37,761 bases of DNA, from NCBI GenBank assembly GCA_004297465.1, contig SCUB01000021.1:1-37761 (forward strand). Direction: 5' to 3'. Position 1 is the stretch's first letter. Every line of letters starts with the position of its first letter. The position numbers and the translations under genes were made by a program. Below are positions 15,546 through 23,512 of this stretch, in pieces. The notes under the pieces are model-generated. The model had not been told where the DNA came from and made no database searches. It was given only the letters and a program-made list of their open reading frames with translations. This DNA comes from Xanthobacteraceae bacterium (lineage in GTDB: Bacteria > Pseudomonadota > Alphaproteobacteria > Rhizobiales > Xanthobacteraceae).

Positions 15546-18236
15546 TCACGCCGCCTGATGGAGTTCGGCGGTCTGCTCCTTGAGCGCCGCGATCAGCCCG
15601 GGGCGGTCGAACTTGGCGACATAGTCATAGAACCCGGCCTGGCGGCCGCGCTCGATCGCCGCCGGCGAGATTGTCGACGACAGTGCGATGATCGGCATGT
15701 CCGCCATCCTGGTATCGGCGCGCAGCGCCTCGGCGAATTCGAATCCGTTCATCTCCGGCATCTCGATGTCGGTGAGGATGGCGTCGAACTGCTGGCCGGA
15801 ACGCAGGATGCCGAGCGCCTCCTGGGCGCTGGCGGTCACCGTCGGACGGTAGCCGGCCGCCTTGAGCACCGGACCGAGCATGTTGCGGAAGAACGGCGAG
15901 TCGTCGATCAGCAGCACGCTCTGCGCATGCATCGAGGGCATCGCCTCCTTGCGGTGGAACCAGTCGGCGAACGCCATCGGCAGGAAATGGCCGACATCGA
16001 TGACCTCGGTGGCGCTGCCCTTGATGACGGCGGAGCCGAGCACGCCGTCGCGGCTGCTCGCCACCTCGATGTTGAGACGCTCCTCGACGATATCGACGAT
16101 CTCGTCGACCACGAGGCCCATGGCGCGGCCGTCGTCGGCGAACACCAGGATCGGCTGCGCCCCGGAGCTGCGCAGCGCGACGCCGTCCATCTCCACCAGC
16201 GGCATCAGCTGGTCGCGGTACTGCACCATGTGGCGGCCACTGGAACGCTCGATCTTGTCGACGTCGATCTCCTCGAGGCGGGTGACCAGCGCCAGCGGCA
16301 CCGCCTTGGGCTGGGCCGATCCGGCGCGGAACACCAGGAGCGACGTCATCTGCTCGCCGGAGGCGGCGCGCATCGCCTCGTTCTCGTCAACCAGATCCTG
16401 CTGGGTCGCCAGCGAACCGAGCGCCTGGGCAATGCCGTTGGGATCGATGATCATGATCACCGAGCCGTCGCCGAGAATGGTATTGCCCGAGAACATCGCG
16501 ATGTGACGCAGCTTGGTCGACATCGGCTTGACGACGATTTCCTCGGTGTGGAACACGCCGTCGACCACGATGCCGAAGGTCTGGCTGCCGACCTGGGTGA
16601 CGACGATGAAGCCGTTCTCCGGATCGCTGGCGCGGCCGTCGTCGATCCCGAGCAGCTTCTTGAGATGGAGCAGCGGCAACAGCTTGTTGCGCAGCCGCAG
16701 CACGGGAGTGTCCTTGATGCGCTCGATGCGGTATTCGGAATTCGCCCGCGCGCGCACCAGTTCCACCACCGACAACTGCGGAATGGCGAAGCGGTCGCCG
16801 GCGGCCTCGACGATCAGCGCCGAAACGATGGCCAGCGTGAGCGGGATCTTGATGGTGAAGCTCGAACCCTCGCCCATCACCGACTTGACGTCGATGGTGC
16901 CGCCGATCTGGTCGATGTTGGTGCGCACCACATCCATGCCGACGCCGCGGCCGGAGACGTTGGTGACCTTGGCGGCGGTGGAGAAGCCCGGCGCGAAGAT
17001 GAACTTGTGGATCTGCGCCTCGGTCAGCTTCTCGACATCGGCCTCGGCGACAACGCCGTTGGAGATCGCCTTGGCCTTGATGGCCTCGGTGTTGAGGCCG
17101 CGACCATCGTCGGCGATGCAGATCAGGATGTGACCGCCCTCGTGATAGGCGGACAGGCGGATGGTGCCCTGCTCGGGCTTGCCGGCGGCGGCGCGCTCGG
17201 CCGGCGTCTCCAGCCCGTGATCGGCGGAATTGCGCACCATGTGGGTGAGCGGATCCTTGATCAGATCGAGCACCTGGCGGTCGAGCTCGGTGTCGGCGCC
17301 GTGCATCTCCAGCTCGATCTGCTTGCCGAGTTCGCCCGACAGGTCGCGCACGATGCGCGGCAGCTTCTGCCAGGCGTTGCCGATCGGCTGCATGCGGGTC
17401 TTCATCACCCCTTCCTGCAATTCGGCGGTGACGTTGGAGAGCCGCTGCAGCGGCACCTTGAATTCGGAATCCTCGTGGCGGCGCACGATCTCGAGCAGCT
17501 GGTTGCGGGTCAGCACCAGCTCGGACACCATCGTCATCAGGTGTTCGAGGGTGTCGACATGGACGCGGATCGACTGGTTGGCGACCTTGTCATGATCGCC
17601 GCCGGCTTCAGGCTCGGCGAATTTGCGTGACTGCGCCGGCTTGGCGGCCGGCTTTGCTTTTACGATCGATGCCGGCGGCGTCGGTGGCGCGGGCGGCGCC
17701 TGCTCGGGACCGGGAGTTTCGCGGAACGCGCGCTCGAGATCGTCGAGCGACACTTCGCCCGGACGCAGCGGACGTTCCAGCACCTGAAGCACCAGCGTGC
17801 CTTCCGTCAGTTGCGGCACGGCCGGCTCGGGCGGTGCGGCGGCATCAGCCATGGCCCGCATGCCCTGCTCGACCATCTTCTGAAGCTGGTCGATCAGGTC
17901 GGCGTCGGCGCCTTCCGGCTCGGCCTCGGTCCGCTCAAGCTGATCGAGGATCTCCTTGATGCGGTCGATGCTGAACAGGATCAGCGTCACCGCCTCGCCG
18001 GTCACCGTCATGCCGTCGCGGAACTTGCCCATCAGGGTTTCGGCGGCGTGCGCCAGCGCCTCGAGGCGCGGCAGGCCGAGGAAGCCGCAGGTGCCCTTGA
18101 TGGTGTGCACGAGGCGAAAAATATTATCGAGAATCTTGGCGTTGTTCGGTTCCTGCTCGAACCGCACAAGCTGGACGTCGACGAGATCAAGGCTCTCGTT
18201 GGTTTCCGTCAGAAATTCTCGCAGGAGATCATCCAT
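15546..18236 (-). CDS. cheA: Hybrid chemotaxis histidine kinase CheA with a C-terminal receiver
   Basis: 896 aa. Domains in order: P1 HPt with the phosphorylated His44 in RLVHTIKGTCGFLG; a Pro/Ala linker; dimerisation helix (SIRVHVDTLEHLMTMVSELV); HATPase with VRNSADHGLE, ADDGRGL and VSGRGVGMDVV; a CheW-like P5 domain (VEAAGDRFAIPQLSVVELVR); a second CheW-like region (VPLALVTRLEEIDVDK, ILVFADDGRAMGLVVDEIVD); and a receiver from about residue 772 with its acceptor Asp in AILTDIEMPEMNGFEF. The start MDDLLREFLTETNE at 18236 is family-typical; an upstream frame to 18347 is not. The fused receiver may act as a phosphate sink. A CtrA-like box lies 173-187 bp upstream. Confidence 0.95.
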   Translation of the reverse strand: MDDLLREFLTETNESLDLVDVQLVRFEQEPNNAKILDNIFRLVHTIKGTCGFLGLPRLEALAHAAETLMGKFRDGMTVTGEAVTLILFSIDRIKEILDQLERTEAEPEGADADLIDQLQKMVEQGMRAMADAAAPPEPAVPQLTEGTLVLQVLERPLRPGEVSLDDLERAFRETPGPEQAPPAPPTPPASIVKAKPAAKPAQSRKFAEPEAGGDHDKVANQSIRVHVDTLEHLMTMVSELVLTRNQLLEIVRRHEDSEFKVPLQRLSNVTAELQEGVMKTRMQPIGNAWQKLPRIVRDLSGELGKQIELEMHGADTELDRQVLDLIKDPLTHMVRNSADHGLETPAERAAAGKPEQGTIRLSAYHEGGHILICIADDGRGLNTEAIKAKAISNGVVAEADVEKLTEAQIHKFIFAPGFSTAAKVTNVSGRGVGMDVVRTNIDQIGGTIDVKSVMGEGSSFTIKIPLTLAIVSALIVEAAGDRFAIPQLSVVELVRARANSEYRIERIKDTPVLRLRNKLLPLLHLKKLLGIDDGRASDPENGFIVVTQVGSQTFGIVVDGVFHTEEIVVKPMSTKLRHIAMFSGNTILGDGSVIMIIDPNGIAQALGSLATQQDLVDENEAMRAASGEQMTSLLVFRAGSAQPKAVPLALVTRLEEIDVDKIERSSGRHMVQYRDQLMPLVEMDGVALRSSGAQPILVFADDGRAMGLVVDEIVDIVEERLNIEVASSRDGVLGSAVIKGSATEVIDVGHFLPMAFADWFHRKEAMPSMHAQSVLLIDDSPFFRNMLGPVLKAAGYRPTVTASAQEALGILRSGQQFDAILTDIEMPEMNGFEFAEALRADTRMADMPIIALSSTISPAAIERGRQAGFYDYVAKFDRPGLIAALKEQTAELHQAA

Positions 18237-18408
18237 GAACCACAGGCCTTTACGCATGGCGCGCGCGCGTACTGCTGCGCCTTTCCGGAAGCAGCGGCCA
18301 GTGTGTTGCCAAAACTGTTTAATTTTCGTTGCGCGGAGGCCGCTCACGGCCCGAAACGTGGCGCGCGGAGGCTTTTTGCAGCCATGAGCGCGCCCGGCGC
18401 GTCCATCC

Positions 18409-18423
18409 TTAACCGATCGCTAA
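18409..18423 (-). promoter_or_regulatory. CtrA-like box between chpT and cheA
   Basis: On the minus strand TTAG-CGATCGG-TTAA fits TTAA-N7-TTAA with one mismatch. It is upstream of cheA by about 180 bp, inside the 213-bp gap between the chpT stop and the cheA start. The distance allows a leader of about 130-150 nt. No other gene-like frame lies in the gap. Confidence 0.4.
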
Positions 18424-18449
18424 CGATGAGGACGCAAAACGACGGCCGT

Positions 18450-19085
18450 TCAGGCGGCGCTGACCACCACGGCCTCGCCGTCCATCGCCAGCGACACGGC
18501 AAGGCCGCAGGCCTGGGCCAGCAGCCTCGTATAGTGCGGCTGCACGACATGGGCGTCGATCGAGCCGGGGTGCGCGCCGTCGAGCAGACCGACGATGTTC
18601 TGCGGGATGCGGGCGCTGAGGCCGGCGGCATGGATGCGGAAGCCCGCCGTTTCGCCCTCGCCGGTCATCTCGACCACCAGCGCGCCGCCGCGCGGAATGG
18701 TCTGCTGCGCCACGATCAGCATGTTGAGCAGCAGCTTGACCCGGTTCTTCGGCAGGAACACGCGGGCCGGCTGCCAGGTCAGCGTGGTCTTGTCGTCCTC
18801 GATAAAGCCACGCGCCACCGTCTCGGCGTCGCCAAGGTCGATCTGCGCCGCGGGCGAACCGGAGGCGCCGAAGGCAAGGCGGCAGAACTGCAGCTTGGCC
18901 GAGGCCGCCCTGGCGCTCTTGCGGATCAGCCCGAGCGCGAACTCGCGGTCGTCCTGCTCGTTGCTGTCGTCGAACACCTCGAGGCCGTTGACGATGGCCG
19001 CCACCGGACTGATGAGGTCGTGGCAGACGCGCGAGCACATCAACGCGGCGAGTTCGAGGGCGTCGGGGGCGGCGGGCGTGGTCAT
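18450..19085 (-). CDS. chpT: Histidine phosphotransferase ChpT
   Basis: 211 aa. The dimerisation/HPt-like helix holds the phospho-accepting His22 in SRVCHDLISPVAAIVNGLEV. The C-terminal domain is a degenerate HATPase fold (PKNRVKLLLNMLIVAQQTIP, GGALVVEM, PHYTRLLAQACGLAVSLAMD). ChpT carries phosphate from CckA to CtrA and CpdR. The start MTTPAAPDALELAALMCSR at 19085 matches ChpT length; a long upstream frame to 19346 does not. It lies directly upstream of the che cluster and 9 kb from ctrA. Its 5' leader has a duplicated 14-bp motif. Confidence 0.92.
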   Translation of the reverse strand: MTTPAAPDALELAALMCSRVCHDLISPVAAIVNGLEVFDDSNEQDDREFALGLIRKSARAASAKLQFCRLAFGASGSPAAQIDLGDAETVARGFIEDDKTTLTWQPARVFLPKNRVKLLLNMLIVAQQTIPRGGALVVEMTGEGETAGFRIHAAGLSARIPQNIVGLLDGAHPGSIDAHVVQPHYTRLLAQACGLAVSLAMDGEAVVVSAA

Positions 19086-19086
19086 C

Positions 19087-19116
19087 GGCAAATCCCTGGA
19101 GGGGCAAATCCCTGGA
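19087..19116. repeat. 14-bp direct repeat in the chpT leader
   Basis: GGCAAATCCCTGGA occurs at 19087-19100 and again at 19103-19116 (period 16). On the minus strand each copy gives CCAGGGATTTGCC, and the proximal AGGGA lies about 8 nt before the chpT ATG, so the duplication doubles the likely ribosome-binding site. Confidence 0.7.
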
Positions 19117-19264
19117 AGAGGGCGGCGGCAGCGAATCGGTGGCGGCTGCCGGTGTGATACACCAGCGGCCCGGGCCGCTCCAAGACAACTTCGTCCAAGA
19201 CGGCTTGGTCCGATACAACCTTGCACGCGGCGCGCTGGCGCGAGATACCGTTTTTTCGCGAGAC

Positions 19265-20134
19265 ATGCGGGCGGCGGCACAACCGGCTTCCCGGCACCCG
19301 GAGGAACATCCCCTGGCCATTCATGCCCCGACCCTCGACCCAGCACGGCTGCCGGCGCTCGTCGAACCGCTGACCGCGCTGGTGGCGCATGCCGCGCGCG
19401 CCATCCTCGCTGTCGAGCGCAGCGCCATGGCCGCTACCGCCAAGGCCGACGACACGCCGGTGACGCGCGCCGACATGGCCTCGCATGACGTGCTGGTCGC
19501 GGGCGTGGCCGCGCTGATGCCCGGCACGCCGGTGGTGTCGGAGGAAGACGCCGCCGCGCGCCACGGACCGATCAGCGGCAGCTTCGTCCTGATCGATCCA
19601 CTCGACGGCACCCGGGAATACATCTCCGGCAGCGACGAATACGCGGTCAACCTGGCGCTGATTAGCGACGGCATTCCGTTGCTGGGCATCGTCGCCGGGC
19701 CGGCCAGGCAGACGATCTGGCGCGGCCTGGTCGGCGCCGGCGCCGAACGGCTACGCCTTGCCGCCGACGGGGCCATCGCCGAACGCCTGCCGATCCGCAC
19801 CCGCGCCTTGCCAGCCGATCGCTGGGTCGCCGTCGTCAGCCGCTCCCATGGCGACCGCGCCACCGAGGCCTTCATCGATGCGCGGCCCGGCGCGGTGCGC
19901 GACCCGATGGGCTCGGCGCTGAAATTCTGCCGCGTCGCGGAAGGCAGCGCCGACATCTATCCCCGGCTGGGGCCGACCTCGGAATGGGACGTGGCAGCGG
20001 GACATGCTCTGATCGCCGCCGCCGGCGGCAAGGTCACCGATGGCGGCGGCCGGCCGCTGCGCTACGGCCAGCAGGCGCACGGCTTCGGGCTACCGGATTT
20101 CATTGCCTGGGGCGATGCAGCCGCCGGCCTTTGA
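19265..20134 (+). CDS. cysQ: 3'(2'),5'-bisphosphate nucleotidase CysQ
   Basis: About 289 aa from the ATG at 19265; inositol-monophosphatase superfamily. Metal-binding motifs are PVVSEEDAA, FVLIDPLDGTREYISG and TSEWDVAAGHALIAAAGG. CysQ hydrolyses 3'-phosphoadenosine 5'-phosphate left from sulfate assimilation. The start is uncertain. The conserved part begins near LAIHAPTLDPARL, where a strong GGAGG precedes a CTG codon but no ATG or GTG. The upstream ATG at 19265 is the nearest conventional start. It is divergent from chpT. Confidence 0.9.
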   Translation: MRAAAQPASRHPEEHPLAIHAPTLDPARLPALVEPLTALVAHAARAILAVERSAMAATAKADDTPVTRADMASHDVLVAGVAALMPGTPVVSEEDAAARHGPISGSFVLIDPLDGTREYISGSDEYAVNLALISDGIPLLGIVAGPARQTIWRGLVGAGAERLRLAADGAIAERLPIRTRALPADRWVAVVSRSHGDRATEAFIDARPGAVRDPMGSALKFCRVAEGSADIYPRLGPTSEWDVAAGHALIAAAGGKVTDGGGRPLRYGQQAHGFGLPDFIAWGDAAAGL

Positions 20135-20139
20135 GCCTT

Positions 20140-20664
20140 TTACTGGGCGTCCGGCAGGTCGCGCTGCAAGCCCGGCCAGCGCCGGTCCGCCTCGGCCAGG
20201 ATCGCGGCCGTGGCGGCGGCAAAATCGGCGCGGTTGCGCTCGTCATAAAACAGGTGGAGGCGTCCCCCCGCCAGCAGCCAGATCTGGGAATGGCCGGCGA
20301 TCAGCCGTCCGCGGGCCAGTTCGACCGCATCATAGCCGCCGAAACGGGGCGCGTAGACCCCGGGATTGGCCAGGAAGGCCAGGCGGTTGCCTTCGTTGCG
20401 GAAGCGCCACACCGCGCCGTCATGGAGCGCTTCATGGCGCCCCTCGCCGCTCGCCGGAGGGCCGATGAAATAGCTGACCGGATCGAAGCCATCGAGCGCG
20501 AGGCCGGTCAGGCGATTGGTCACCACCTGGGCCGCGGCGCCGCCCGCGCCTGCCAGCACGGCAACGGCCATCAGCCACGACAAGACCAGGCACACGGCCC
20601 GGCGCGGGACCGGCCTGGCCGTCCGTTGCCTGCGATCTTTTCTTTCCTGCCGCGCTGTCGTCAT
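20140..20664 (-). CDS. Secreted YHS-domain-like protein
   Basis: 174 aa. A basic N-terminus and hydrophobic segment (AVCLVLSWLMAVAVLAGAGG, then AAAQV) form a signal peptide with cleavage near AAA-Q. The mature part resembles YHS domains: ALDGFDPVSYF, AVWRFRNEGNRLAFLANPGV, YAPRFGGYDAVELARG. The last YHS position, usually GGYCA, is GGYDA here, so a Cys often tied to metal binding is absent. Role unknown. Convergent with cysQ (6-nt gap) and divergent from eipA (123-bp gap). Confidence 0.75.
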   Translation of the reverse strand: MTTARQERKDRRQRTARPVPRRAVCLVLSWLMAVAVLAGAGGAAAQVVTNRLTGLALDGFDPVSYFIGPPASGEGRHEALHDGAVWRFRNEGNRLAFLANPGVYAPRFGGYDAVELARGRLIAGHSQIWLLAGGRLHLFYDERNRADFAAATAAILAEADRRWPGLQRDLPDAQ

Positions 20665-20787
20665 AGTTGCTCTGGATAAGAACCCGATTCGTGGCCGCTT
20701 GGGTGCAAGGTGTTAGCGCCTTCGCGGTGACGATCGGGTTAAACGGTCGGGCTGATCTTTGCCGGTTCCAAACAGGGGGCCTTTTCA

Positions 20788-21378
20788 ATGTCCTTCGTCT
20801 CGCGCTTTGCCGCCGTCGCCATCGCCGCGGCCGTTTCGCTGATCCTTGGCAACTCGGATCCCGCCGCCGCGCAATCCTCGCCGCGGCCGGCGCGCGCCAC
20901 CTACAGCTCCGACGAGTTGGTCAATTCCGGCCACCGCTTCTTCGGCAATGTGTCGCGCGGGCTTGCCGACATCATCGAACGCGCCTCCAGCCGCTGGGGC
21001 CAGCCCAACGGCTACGTCCTCGGCGAGGAAGGCTCGGGCGCCGTGGTCGCCGGGCTGCGCTATGGCGAGGGCACGCTGTACACCAAGAACGCCGGCGACC
21101 TGAAAGTCTATTGGCAGGGCCCCTCGCTCGGCTTCGACTGGGGCGGGGAAGGCGCCCGCACCATGATGCTGGTCTACAACCTGCCCGCCACCGAGGCGAT
21201 CTACCAGCGGTTCGGCGGCATCGACGGCTCGGCCTATCTGGTCGGCGGCTTCGGCATGACGGCGCTGACCGCCAACCGCATCGTCGTGGTGCCGATCCGT
21301 TCCGGCCTCGGGCTGCGGCTGGGCGCCAATGTCGGCTATCTGAAATTCACCAACCGGCCGACCTGGAACCCGTTCTGA
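20788..21378 (+). CDS. eipA: DUF1134 periplasmic envelope protein EipA
   Basis: 196 aa. The signal peptide (FAAVAIAAAVSLILGNSDPA, then AAQ) is followed by the DUF1134 domain (GHRFFGNVSRGLADIIERAS, EGTLYTKNAGDLKVYWQGPS, GFDWGGEGARTMMLVYNLPA, VVVPIRSGLGLRLGANVGYL). In Brucella this family (EipA) supports envelope integrity and has been linked to CtrA control. Here the promoter region has a GATTC site (20684-20688) and TTAG/TTAA half-sites but no full CtrA box. The ATG follows CAGGGGGCCTTTTCA. Confidence 0.88.
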   Translation: MSFVSRFAAVAIAAAVSLILGNSDPAAAQSSPRPARATYSSDELVNSGHRFFGNVSRGLADIIERASSRWGQPNGYVLGEEGSGAVVAGLRYGEGTLYTKNAGDLKVYWQGPSLGFDWGGEGARTMMLVYNLPATEAIYQRFGGIDGSAYLVGGFGMTALTANRIVVVPIRSGLGLRLGANVGYLKFTNRPTWNPF

Positions 21379-21505
21379 ACTTCCGTCGCCGGCTGTCCTC
21401 CCCGGCCGCTTTTTAATTTCAGGCACGATCTGGCGCGCCGCCCGTCGGCCGTGGCATGGTGGACGCGTGGGTAGCGTTGCGCTCTGTTTTTGCGCGCATT
21501 CCCGA

Positions 21506-21532
21506 CCGCAAAACCGGTACCCACTTTTGCGG
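21506..21532. repeat. REP-like palindromic repeat
   Basis: CCGCAAAA (21506-21513) pairs with TTTTGCGG (21525-21532) around CCGGTACCCAC. The motif GCAAAACCGGTACCCACTTT closely resembles palindromic repeats that are abundant in Bradyrhizobium-type genomes. It lies in the 177-bp gap between eipA and the coiled-coil gene and could serve as a 3' hairpin for eipA. Confidence 0.65.
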
Positions 21533-21555
21533 CAGGCGCGCTGGGAAAAAGCTAC

Positions 21556-22827
21556 ATGGTCGAGCCGCTCATCTATCTCGGCATTGGGTTTCTGGTCGCG
21601 GCTCTGATCGGCCTGGGCATCATGCCGCTGGTGCACAGTCGCGCGGTGCGGCTGACCATCAGGCGCATGGAAGCGGCAACGCCCTTGTCGATGGCCGAGA
21701 TCCAGGCCGACAAGGATCAGCTGCGCGCCGAATTCGCCATGTCGGCGCGGCGTCTCGAAATGAGCGTCGAACAGCTCAAGGCCAGGACCACCAGCCAGCT
21801 CGCCGAACTCGGCAAGAAATCCGACGCCATCAACCGTCTCAAGGTCGAGCTGGGCGAGAAGAACGTCTCGCTGTTCGCGCTTGAGGCGCGCGAGAAGGCG
21901 CTGCGCGATCAGCTGCGCGCCAGCGAGGAGGAACTGTCCGGCAGGGCCCAGGCGCTGCGCGACGCCGAACAGGAGCTGGCCGACCGGCAGGCCAAGCTCG
22001 GCAAGCTCAATACCGAACTTGTCGACCGCTCCGTGCAGGTCGAAACCCGCCATGTCGAAATGGTGGCGCTGCAGACCCAGATCGACGTGCTCAAGCATCG
22101 CGTCGTCGAGGCCGAGAGGGAGCTCGACCAGACCCAGCAGCGGCTCAAGGCCGAGCACGCGGAAATGACCAAGGTTGGCGAGGCGCGTCTCGAAGCCGCG
22201 ACCCGCGCCGACAATTTCAGCGCCCGCATCGTCGAGCTCGAGAAACAGCTCATCGCCCAGACCAAGGAGGCCGAGCTGCTTGGCAACCGTGCCGGCGATC
22301 TCGAGAACCGGCTCGCCACCCAGGGCAAGCTGCTCGCCGAGCGCGATTACGAGAGCACCATGCTGCGCCAGCAGGCCGCCGCCGCGCAGAAGACCGAGCG
22401 CGAGCTGCGCGACGCCCTCGCCGCGGCCATCGCCGACAAGACCCATGCAACCGACGAGTTGCGTACCAGGCGGACCGAGCTGGAACAGCAGCTCAAGATC
22501 GCGCAGGACGAGCGCGCCAAGGCGCAGCGCGAACTCGCCGCGATCCGCCAGCAGACGGAATCGTCGTGGGCCAACGAGCGCATGGAGAACGCCGTGCTGC
22601 GCGAGCGCATCAACGACATCGCCGCCGAGGTCGCCAAGCTCGCCGTGGCGCTGGAAGGACCGGAATCGCCGGTCGGCGTCATCCTGGCCGGCGCGCCGGG
22701 CCAGCACGGCTCCGGCGCCAATGGCATAGCGGCCGCCAATACCAACGGCGTGGAAGCCCAGGGCACGCTGGCCGAGCGCATCAGGGCGCTGCAGGGCCAC
22801 GCCTCGCGCGCCCGCCAGACCGACTGA
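21556..22827 (+). CDS. Membrane-anchored long coiled-coil protein, function unknown
   Basis: 423 aa. One N-terminal transmembrane segment (YLGIGFLVAALIGLGIMPLV) is followed by about 320 residues of nearly continuous coiled coil rich in Glu, Arg, Gln and Ala (for example QLAELGKKSDAINRLKVELG and ENRLATQGKLLAERDYESTM). The C-terminus is low-complexity. Similar proteins occur next to eipA-like genes in relatives, but no function is known to me. The architecture suggests a cytoplasmic scaffold or spacer on the inner membrane. The ATG at 21556 gives a good anchor at residues 5-25. Confidence 0.8.
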   Translation: MVEPLIYLGIGFLVAALIGLGIMPLVHSRAVRLTIRRMEAATPLSMAEIQADKDQLRAEFAMSARRLEMSVEQLKARTTSQLAELGKKSDAINRLKVELGEKNVSLFALEAREKALRDQLRASEEELSGRAQALRDAEQELADRQAKLGKLNTELVDRSVQVETRHVEMVALQTQIDVLKHRVVEAERELDQTQQRLKAEHAEMTKVGEARLEAATRADNFSARIVELEKQLIAQTKEAELLGNRAGDLENRLATQGKLLAERDYESTMLRQQAAAAQKTERELRDALAAAIADKTHATDELRTRRTELEQQLKIAQDERAKAQRELAAIRQQTESSWANERMENAVLRERINDIAAEVAKLAVALEGPESPVGVILAGAPGQHGSGANGIAAANTNGVEAQGTLAERIRALQGHASRARQTD

Positions 22828-22830
22828 CCC

Positions 22831-22858
22831 CGGCAATCTGAATCCGGCAATCTGAATC
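22831..22858. repeat. 14-bp perfect tandem duplication
   Basis: CGGCAATCTGAATC is present twice in direct succession (22831-22844, 22845-22858), followed by CGG. Each copy holds a GAATC site. It follows the coiled-coil gene stop and precedes the tRNA by about 90 bp. It looks like a slippage duplication. Confidence 0.8.
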
Positions 22859-22951
22859 CGGTATGGACCGATCGCATTTTTGACGGCGAAAGCCGGCCTG
22901 CCTCGCTTGACGCCCGCCCCCTCGTTCCGTAAACCCTGCGGGCTGGTTTCC

Positions 22952-23026
22952 GGGCGCATAGCTCAGCGGGAGAGCGTTCCCTTCACACGGGAGAGGTCCA
23001 AGGTTCGATCCCTTGTGCGCCCACCA
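22952..23026 (+). tRNA. tRNA-Val(CAC)
   Basis: 75 nt cloverleaf including an encoded CCA. The acceptor GGGCGCA (22952-22958) pairs with TGCGCCC (23016-23022). The D arm is GCTCAGCGGGAGAGC. The anticodon arm is TTCCC-TTCACAC-GGGAG with anticodon CAC (reads GTG, Val). The T arm is CAAGG-TTCGATC-CCTTG. Its 3' end borders an accessory segment and is partly repeated at 24056-24071. Confidence 0.95.
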
Positions 23027-23119
23027 TTTAACACCCTGACATTGCAGAGAAAATTCCGCCAAGCCTGGTATACCAGAGGGCGCTGAAGGGCTCTGAAGAG
23101 AAGAACAGGGTAAGAACAT

Positions 23120-23157
23120 CCGTGCATACCCGTGCAAAATCCGTTCAGCCCCGTGCA
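23120..23157 (+). repeat. Four helically phased CCGTGCA direct repeats
   Basis: CCGTGCA at 23120-23126, 23130-23136 and 23151-23157, with a one-mismatch copy CCGTTCA at 23141-23147. Spacing is 10, 11 and 10 bp, so all copies face the same side of the helix. They start 94 bp after the tRNA 3' end. Such arrays are typical of arm-type sites bound by tyrosine recombinases, or of iterons. No integrase gene is in the window. Confidence 0.6.
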
Positions 23158-23190
23158 GCCTGTTTCCGGCGTGTTCTCTGGCAGGCTTTA

Positions 23191-23241
23191 ATATTCGTAC
23201 ACCCACTTATTGACTATCTTAATTTATGGGTGTACGAATAT
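23191..23241. promoter_or_regulatory. 15-bp perfect inverted repeat: brnTA promoter/operator
   Basis: ATATTCGTACACCCA (23191-23205) is exactly repeated in inverse at 23227-23241, with a 21-nt AT-rich spacer. A -35-like TTGACT (23210-23215) lies in the spacer, and a weak -10-like TACGAA (23233-23238, 17-bp spacing) lies in the right arm. The repeat ends 4 nt before the brnT ATG. In brnTA systems the toxin-antitoxin complex represses its own promoter, so this is the likely operator. Confidence 0.7.
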
Positions 23242-23245
23242 CCCC

Positions 23246-23512
23246 ATGAGCAAGAAGCCCTTCGATTCAGCGAAAGACGCCAAGAACGTAGCCAAGCACA
23301 GCGTCTCGCTGGATCGTGTTGCCGACTTCGTTGAGGTCGCAGTGCTAGTCGATGACCGCTTCGACTACGGCGAGACCCGCTACCGGGCTTGGGGCTACAT
23401 CGACGGCGTGGCTCACTGTTTGGCCTTCACGTTCCGCGACGGCGCGATGCGCCCGATCAGCCTTCGCCGGGCACATGCAAAGGAGATGAAACGCTATGTC
23501 AAAGAAGCCTAA
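23246..23512 (+). CDS. brnT: BrnT-family ribonuclease toxin
   Basis: 88 aa. It has the BrnT pattern of an N-terminal FDSAKDAKNVAKHSVSLDRV, then ETRYRAWGYIDGVAHCLAFT and RPISLRRAHAKEMKRYVKE (RelE-like fold). BrnT toxins cut RNA and are neutralised by BrnA. The ATG at 23246 follows no Shine-Dalgarno sequence; if the candidate promoter is right, the mRNA would be leaderless or nearly so. brnA overlaps its 3' end by 17 nt. The segment's base composition and its tRNA neighbour suggest acquisition by transfer. Confidence 0.85.
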   Translation: MSKKPFDSAKDAKNVAKHSVSLDRVADFVEVAVLVDDRFDYGETRYRAWGYIDGVAHCLAFTFRDGAMRPISLRRAHAKEMKRYVKEA

